Shown here: piece by piece, positions 59,201 through 64,000 of the stretch | How positions within the stretch are numbered: position 1 is the first letter of the stretch | Layout of the letters: each line of letters opens with the position of its first letter | DNA from: Nymphaea colorata | Taxonomy: Eukaryota > Streptophyta > Magnoliopsida > Nymphaeales > Nymphaeaceae | Assembly: GCF_008831285.2 (NCBI RefSeq) | Contig: NC_045142.1 | Location: 26,487,876 to 26,551,875 of the forward strand | Length of the DNA stretch: 64,000 nucleotides | Reading direction: 5' to 3' | Translations under genes and position numbers: made by a program | The notes under the pieces: generated by a model | Database searches by the model: none | What the model saw: the letters and a program-made list of their open reading frames with translations, nothing else | What the model was told of the DNA's origin: nothing

Positions 59201-62200
59201 ACACCTAGTTCCTTGAAAAGAACGGTTAGAACATGTGCAGTGATCAAGGATATGTACAGCATAGAATTTGCAGCTCTCTGCTTTCACACAACTTCCTCTT
59301 AGGCATTCATATTCTCTGTCTTGACACAACATTGTCTTTAGCTTTTATGTTAGACACAATTGAAAACATGAAAATAGCAATTAAATCATGTTAAAGATGA
59401 TATACGGGCTAGATTCTTCTTTGTAATGTCAGATCAGTGCAAATCAATCAGGCCTCAATTTAAGACCAGCTAATAGCCAACTCTGTGATTCGTGCAAGCC
59501 ACTCAGCAACTTAGATAGGTCATAGTCTTCTAGTTCCTTAAGTAAATGACAAATTTATAGTCGTTAATGCAAAATTTCAAAATTAAGATGTACATATTTA
59601 TTACATCAAATATATTTTTTAATATACAAAATAGAATATGTGCTTTGCTGTAAACCTAACATAAGCACAAGTTACATTAATAATACAAATCAATAAAGGA
59701 GAAAAATGCTGAAGAAGTACACGGCTGAAACGACTCAGTGGAGTCAATAATAAAACTCATTCAACTTCGTTAAACATGATTGATCCAGCTGAGTCAAAAT
59801 AATGAAATATCAAGACATCAACAAAACAAAACAGCACAACTCTAGAACATAGAGATGACCAGAAATAATTTATGTTTTATAGCTCTAGCACTTCTTAAGC
59901 TTTTTTCTCTTTTTATATATACATAAATTGCCTGTATTGCACCATGTCAAGGTTGCAAATTTCTGGAATTTAAGTTATATGAGACTGTTGTTCCTCCACA
60001 TATTTTTACATCTGAAGGAGAACAACTGTTGTGTTTAATAAAAACAGAGTACTTGTGAAGGAAACAAAGACAAATTTAACGTGGTTCGGCCTTGAATGAC
60101 CTACGTCCACGAGAACTCTCTCACTCTCTAACTTTCTTCAATATCATCGTTAGAGAGTGGTTCCATTAAATAACTTGTCAATGAGAGTTACATTTAGGAT
60201 CCACATTTGGTGGATCTGTTACAGATGATAATGGTAAAGGATCTTGTCCTTTACTTTTGTTCTTATCTCTTTCTTTTCTTAGCTGATCATGTGTATCATC
60301 AAGTTTATCGCATGATCTTCCTTCCATGATTTCCGATAATTCTTGCCTTTTATATTTATCATTGTTAAGTAAGGAGATGATAGAAATAAGGGAACAGAGA
60401 TTGACTTCAGGAATTGAGAGAACAGGTTTAACAAAATTTTCTATTTTGAAATAACAAAAAATGGTGGTACGGAAAGAAGTACGAACAACATGATTATAAT
60501 TGAAGAGTGATCATTTGAGGTTCCACCGTCAGAATGGACTGCTCTCTAGTGAAAAAGTAAAGGAACCTTCATTCAGGCCCGTCCACATGGATGGGGTACC
60601 ATAAATGCTATGTGTGAAAAGATCCCTGAGAAAGCAAATAAGGGGAAGCATATGGTTTGGAAGCAGAACTTATGCCTACATGATAAAATTGACCAGCAAA
60701 GATACGTAAGCTTGTGAGGTCGTGCAAGTGATTCTCCGGTTAGTCAGAGTCATGTTCCTGATCAGTGATAAGCTGAAAAACTCACTTCTCAAATTCAGCG
60801 TCCTTTACAACGTAGCGATGGCACCTACATAGCTGCATCGGTACATGTTTAGGAGAAAGAGAGTATGAGAGGATGTGGTTTAAAAGCGCATGTTTAAGTG
60901 TTTAATCTGACCAAAATTTTACGATGTTTAGCAAAGTCATCTAAGGCAGCTCAAGCATGTCGCACAAAGACTGGAAAACATACAAGTAGGAAACTATGAA
61001 GCCCAGCAACTTGAAGATACTAGAAGCGGATGAAGCACAAATGTACAAGACCAAAAGAAGCATCAATAGCGTAATGATTGAAACCTACTGAAAACAAGCC
61101 AAAAAAAGGCAACTACCTGATTCCTGCATGGAACATTTATCGTTACATTCCTTAGGCAAATCCCCGAGTTTGATAATTTGTCAATAGTCTCGAACCGCTG
61201 TTTGCACATCGGACACCTTGATTCGACCTTTGACCATTCCATTATACAAATGAAGCAGAAAAAATGATCGCAACAATTTAGCTTGCCACGAACAGTGCCC
61301 TTCCGTTCTTCCGATAGACAAATCCCACATACTTGCTTACAAAAATCTGTAAGCTTCTCTTTGCCTTTACACCCAATTCTGTCCGCCTCAACAACGAACT
61401 TCACAATCCTTCCATTTTGTTCTCGCGGACCCGAATCGCCCATAACCTGATCCCCTTTTAGACCAGGGGAGCGTCTCGAGCGCGTCGCTAAAATCACATC
61501 CGGTACCTCCATCGGAATATCAGTTTCTTCATCTGACACAACGAAATCCGCATCTGACAAAGAATCTAAATCGGACGGAGTTTCTGCCATCTTTCTCTGG
61601 CTCGATCTCTTCTTCTTGGCCTTAGGGCTTGACCTTATCCTCTTCCTGCTAGTATTCTCTTCTTCATCCTCAAAATCATCGTCGTACTCGTACTCGTCCT
61701 CCTCCTCCTCCTCTTCCTCCTCCTCCTCCTCCTCCTCCTCCTCCTCTTCTTCCGACGAAGCAACTCTCCTACTACGTCGCTTCCTCGTCCTCTCGACGGC
61801 AGATTTCCGGACCTTCTTGACGGAACCTATCGTTCTTCTACCTTTCCTTCTCCTTACTCCTGCCACCTTCCTTTTAACAGAATTCCTCGCAACAACCAAC
61901 TCCTCCTCTTCCTCCTCATCCCCGGTGCTATTCTCCGATCCAGGATAGAAATCTTCGTCCTCCTCCTCTTCATCGCACGAAACTCTGCTTCTCCTTCTCG
62001 CTTTCTTGATTCTGCGGCCTGACAATTTTCTTCCAGGTTTTTTCTGTTTGATTTTTCGGGTTCTCGCACCTGAACCATCCGAATCTTCCGAACCGCTGAA
62101 ATCACGATCTTCCTCCTCATTCTCCGCCTCCTCCTCGCCGTCATCGCCAGCATCGCTGCAGTCTTCACAATCATCTTCATCGTAATCCTCGTCCTCCTCG

Positions 62201-62310
62201 TCATCTTCCTCCTCCTCCTCGTCCACGACGAAATCCTCATCGGAATCGTCGGAGCTCTCGCCCCTCCGCCTTTTCCTCCCTCCTTTAAGCGAATTCTTCC
62301 CCCGACTCAT
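53265..62310 (-). CDS. RING and PHD finger protein, plant PHRF1-like architecture
   Basis: The exons in transcript order are 62310–61117, 58267–57262 and 53500–53265, giving 811 residues. Residues 1–300 are strongly charged, with alternating acidic blocks (including an uninterrupted Glu run of about 18 at 187–204) and Arg/Lys clusters, so nuclear localisation is likely. A C3HC4 RING lies at 328–369 (C328, C331, C346, H349, C352, C355, C366, C369). A C4HC3 PHD finger lies at 419–462 (C419, C422, C434, C437, H442, C445, C459, C462; WYCEGC end). A Ser-rich middle follows. The C-terminal block THTILAAYGIK…CCSKCFNEFV matches the end of plant RING/PHD proteins. From the domains it is probably a nuclear E3 ubiquitin ligase or chromatin reader; substrates are unknown. 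Phases close exactly, but an additional small exon in the 3.8-kb intron 2 cannot be excluded. Confidence 0.85.
54772..55223. repeat. Tandem duplication (215 and 237 bp) in the PHD/RING intron 2
   Basis: Unit 1 (54772–54986) and unit 2 (54987–55223) share most of their sequence (TCAAGTTGAAGAAGG start, GGCAAGGGTTCTGCC core). Unit 2 has a small internal insertion and a repeated ATTAACT. Confidence 0.85.
55951..55976. repeat. (GT)n microsatellite in the PHD/RING intron 2
   Basis: A GT array of about 11 units preceded by GC-rich dinucleotides. Confidence 0.9.
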
Positions 62311-64000
62311 CCCCAGCCCAAGAGATCTCCCCCCACGATCAGATACCTGAAGAAGGACAAGATCCCAACCCTATTTGGAAGCAATTCCACAGCGCAAGGT
62401 CGAGGGAGAGAGATAAAGAGAGAGGGAGAAGGCGGGTGAGCAATCCACGAATCTGCCAGTAAGAACGAAAAGAATTTGTAGCTCCTGTACCTTCGCAATT
62501 ACCATAATGTCCTCATCCTTTCATTACCTTACGGGGCGAGGCAGCCGTTAATAAGTTTGAATGGCCGCCTTTTCCAAAATGTGGGTCGGATGAGATCCAA
62601 AAAGTGTTGATCCGTACCCGACCGTAATACTGCGAGGTATATTTAAAATGGCAGAAATAATAGGAAAGAAAAAGTAAAATGGAAAAAATCCATTTTTGGT
62701 GGCTACAAAGAAAAGAAAATTCACGCGACATGTTATAGTGAAAATTTATCTTATTTTTTATCTTTTAATATAACAAAAAATAGGAAAAAAAAAAGTCAAA
62801 GATTGAGATTGACATTGAGAGGGTCTATCATCTAAATAATTAGCACCTACGAATTTTTATGATACATTTATTTATAATTCGTAAATAATAAATCTGACGA
62901 TCTTTAGTTTTGGGCGTCAAAAAACAAAAACAAGAAAAAAAAAATCTTTTTTAAAGTTTCGAATTAGATGAGGTGATTTCCGGGTCTGGATACACAGCTA
63001 TCCAACACGGATCCCATGCGTCAACGACATGACGAAGGGCATAGTTGCAATATCTTTGACATCCGTCGGCTTTCATGTAAGAGGCGAGGGAACGAGGCGT
63101 GCTGACGCAGCGAAGCACCAGGGTCTTGCCTGAGCCTTACGCGTGGGACCTCGTCCCGAGCCACTCGGCTGTGTTTGACCGGTTCGGCGAGTTGACTTGA
63201 CCCAAACCGAGTCCGAGCGACCGCCCGCGGAAAACAGGAAGACGGCCGCAACCTTCCTGTCAAAGGGTCGGGTCGCCCGCCGTAAGACCGAACCGGGATT
63301 CTTGCTGACTGATACTTGGATCGGGTCTGGATCCCTAAAAATTCCTGCACGTGGGTCTGGATCTTGAAATAGCAAGCTCGTGCTGTTGTTATCAGCCCTT
63401 AAATTGCATAATCAATGGTGTTTCTATAAGTTCTCAGCCTTAATACAAGATTATCTGGCATTCGGATCAGAATTTATTGGGCACAGATCCCTCCAACTCA
63501 GCTCATTTTGATTTCGGTAACTCCGGGTCTGGATTCCTGCCTGAAATTAGTAACCCCCACGTGAATATCTCATGTTATGGTGGTGCCCTATTTGCATCCT
63601 AATCCAAACTCGAGCCACTATTTGCATCCTAATCCAAACTCGAGCACATTCCAAGTCCAAATCCAATTGCTAACCGACCCGTAAAGATGTATCAACGTGG
63701 TGCCCGTAGCGGATGACTGCACTCGCAAAGTGTGTGTCCATAACCGATTCCGATTCGGATATAATCCATTTCTTCTTCTTCTTCTTCTTTTTTCGGCAAT
63801 CAATTTGTCCGAACTAGTGAAATGAAGATTGGATCTCCCCTTGAATGAATTATATCCGAATCGGGGATGGCATTATCAGTTCCAGGTATGAATATTTTAT
63901 CGATTCAGATTCTCAATCATCCGGTATATGATCAATTACCTACGTTTTGTTTTAGGTATATTACGAAATAAATAGCTCAATCGTGATCGTCATGTCAAAT
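62311..64000. other. Upstream region of the PHD/RING gene and unassigned flank
   Basis: 62311–62500 is probably leader and proximal promoter, with a GA-rich stretch at 62403–62432. A GC-rich block at 63060–63360 contains GGGTC/TCTGGAT motifs, and its short open frames have no known domain. A 30-bp direct duplication lies at 63588–63646, and a TTC tract near 63771–63789. No gene could be supported. Confidence 0.55.
63588..63646. repeat. 30-bp direct tandem duplication
   Basis: Two copies of a 30-bp unit beginning CTATTTGCATCC (63588 and 63618), identical by eye over most of their length. Confidence 0.85.

Noticed and set aside
61616..61948. Plus-strand open frame of 110 residues rich in Ser
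   Set aside because: It is the antisense of the Glu-coding tract in the PHD/RING gene; low-complexity mirror, no domain.

Overview
This window is nuclear DNA of a flowering plant. The evidence is split genes with GT–AG introns up to several kb, plant-specific families (Di19, DUF789), plant-type Ty1/Copia and hAT elements, and AT-rich spacers full of (AT)n, (GA)n and (TTC)n microsatellites. I cannot name the species. No bacterial operon, CRISPR array, rRNA or convincing tRNA gene was seen.

Layout. 1–4474: an old, decayed Ty1/Copia element (the left LTR runs off the window edge) carrying a nested non-autonomous hAT element with an 8-bp target duplication. 4475–8820: AT-rich spacer with a 148-bp hAT MITE. 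8860–14640 (+): a DEDDh exonuclease of the DPD1 organelle-nuclease type, in three coding exons plus a leader exon. 14640–21100: spacer. 21100–26100 (+): a Di19-type double C2H2 zinc-finger gene in five exons; one intron looks like a U12-type AT–A(A/G) intron. 27609–35816 (–): a complete six-exon DUF789 gene with one likely GC–AG intron. 36200–41300: repeat-rich spacer. 42342–49717 (+): an ARMC7-type armadillo protein gene in six coding exons. Its fourth coding intron holds a full-length Ty1/Copia element at 43600–49082, in antisense, with near-identical LTRs, a 5-bp target duplication and one uninterrupted 1438-residue polyprotein. 49718–53264: spacer with a second hAT MITE. 53265–62310 (–): a large RING + PHD finger protein gene in three exons. 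62311–64000: its upstream region.

How the genes relate. These are five unrelated single-copy-type housekeeping or regulatory genes, each with its own promoter, so no pathway links them. Exon–intron models were built by hand from reading frame, splice sites and remembered family conservation. In all five the phases close exactly, giving proteins of 329, 220, 408, 177 and 811 residues. The most notable items are the apparent U12 intron in the Di19 gene and the young, apparently coding-competent Copia copy inside the ARMC7 intron. I found no convincing evidence of an entirely new kind of system.
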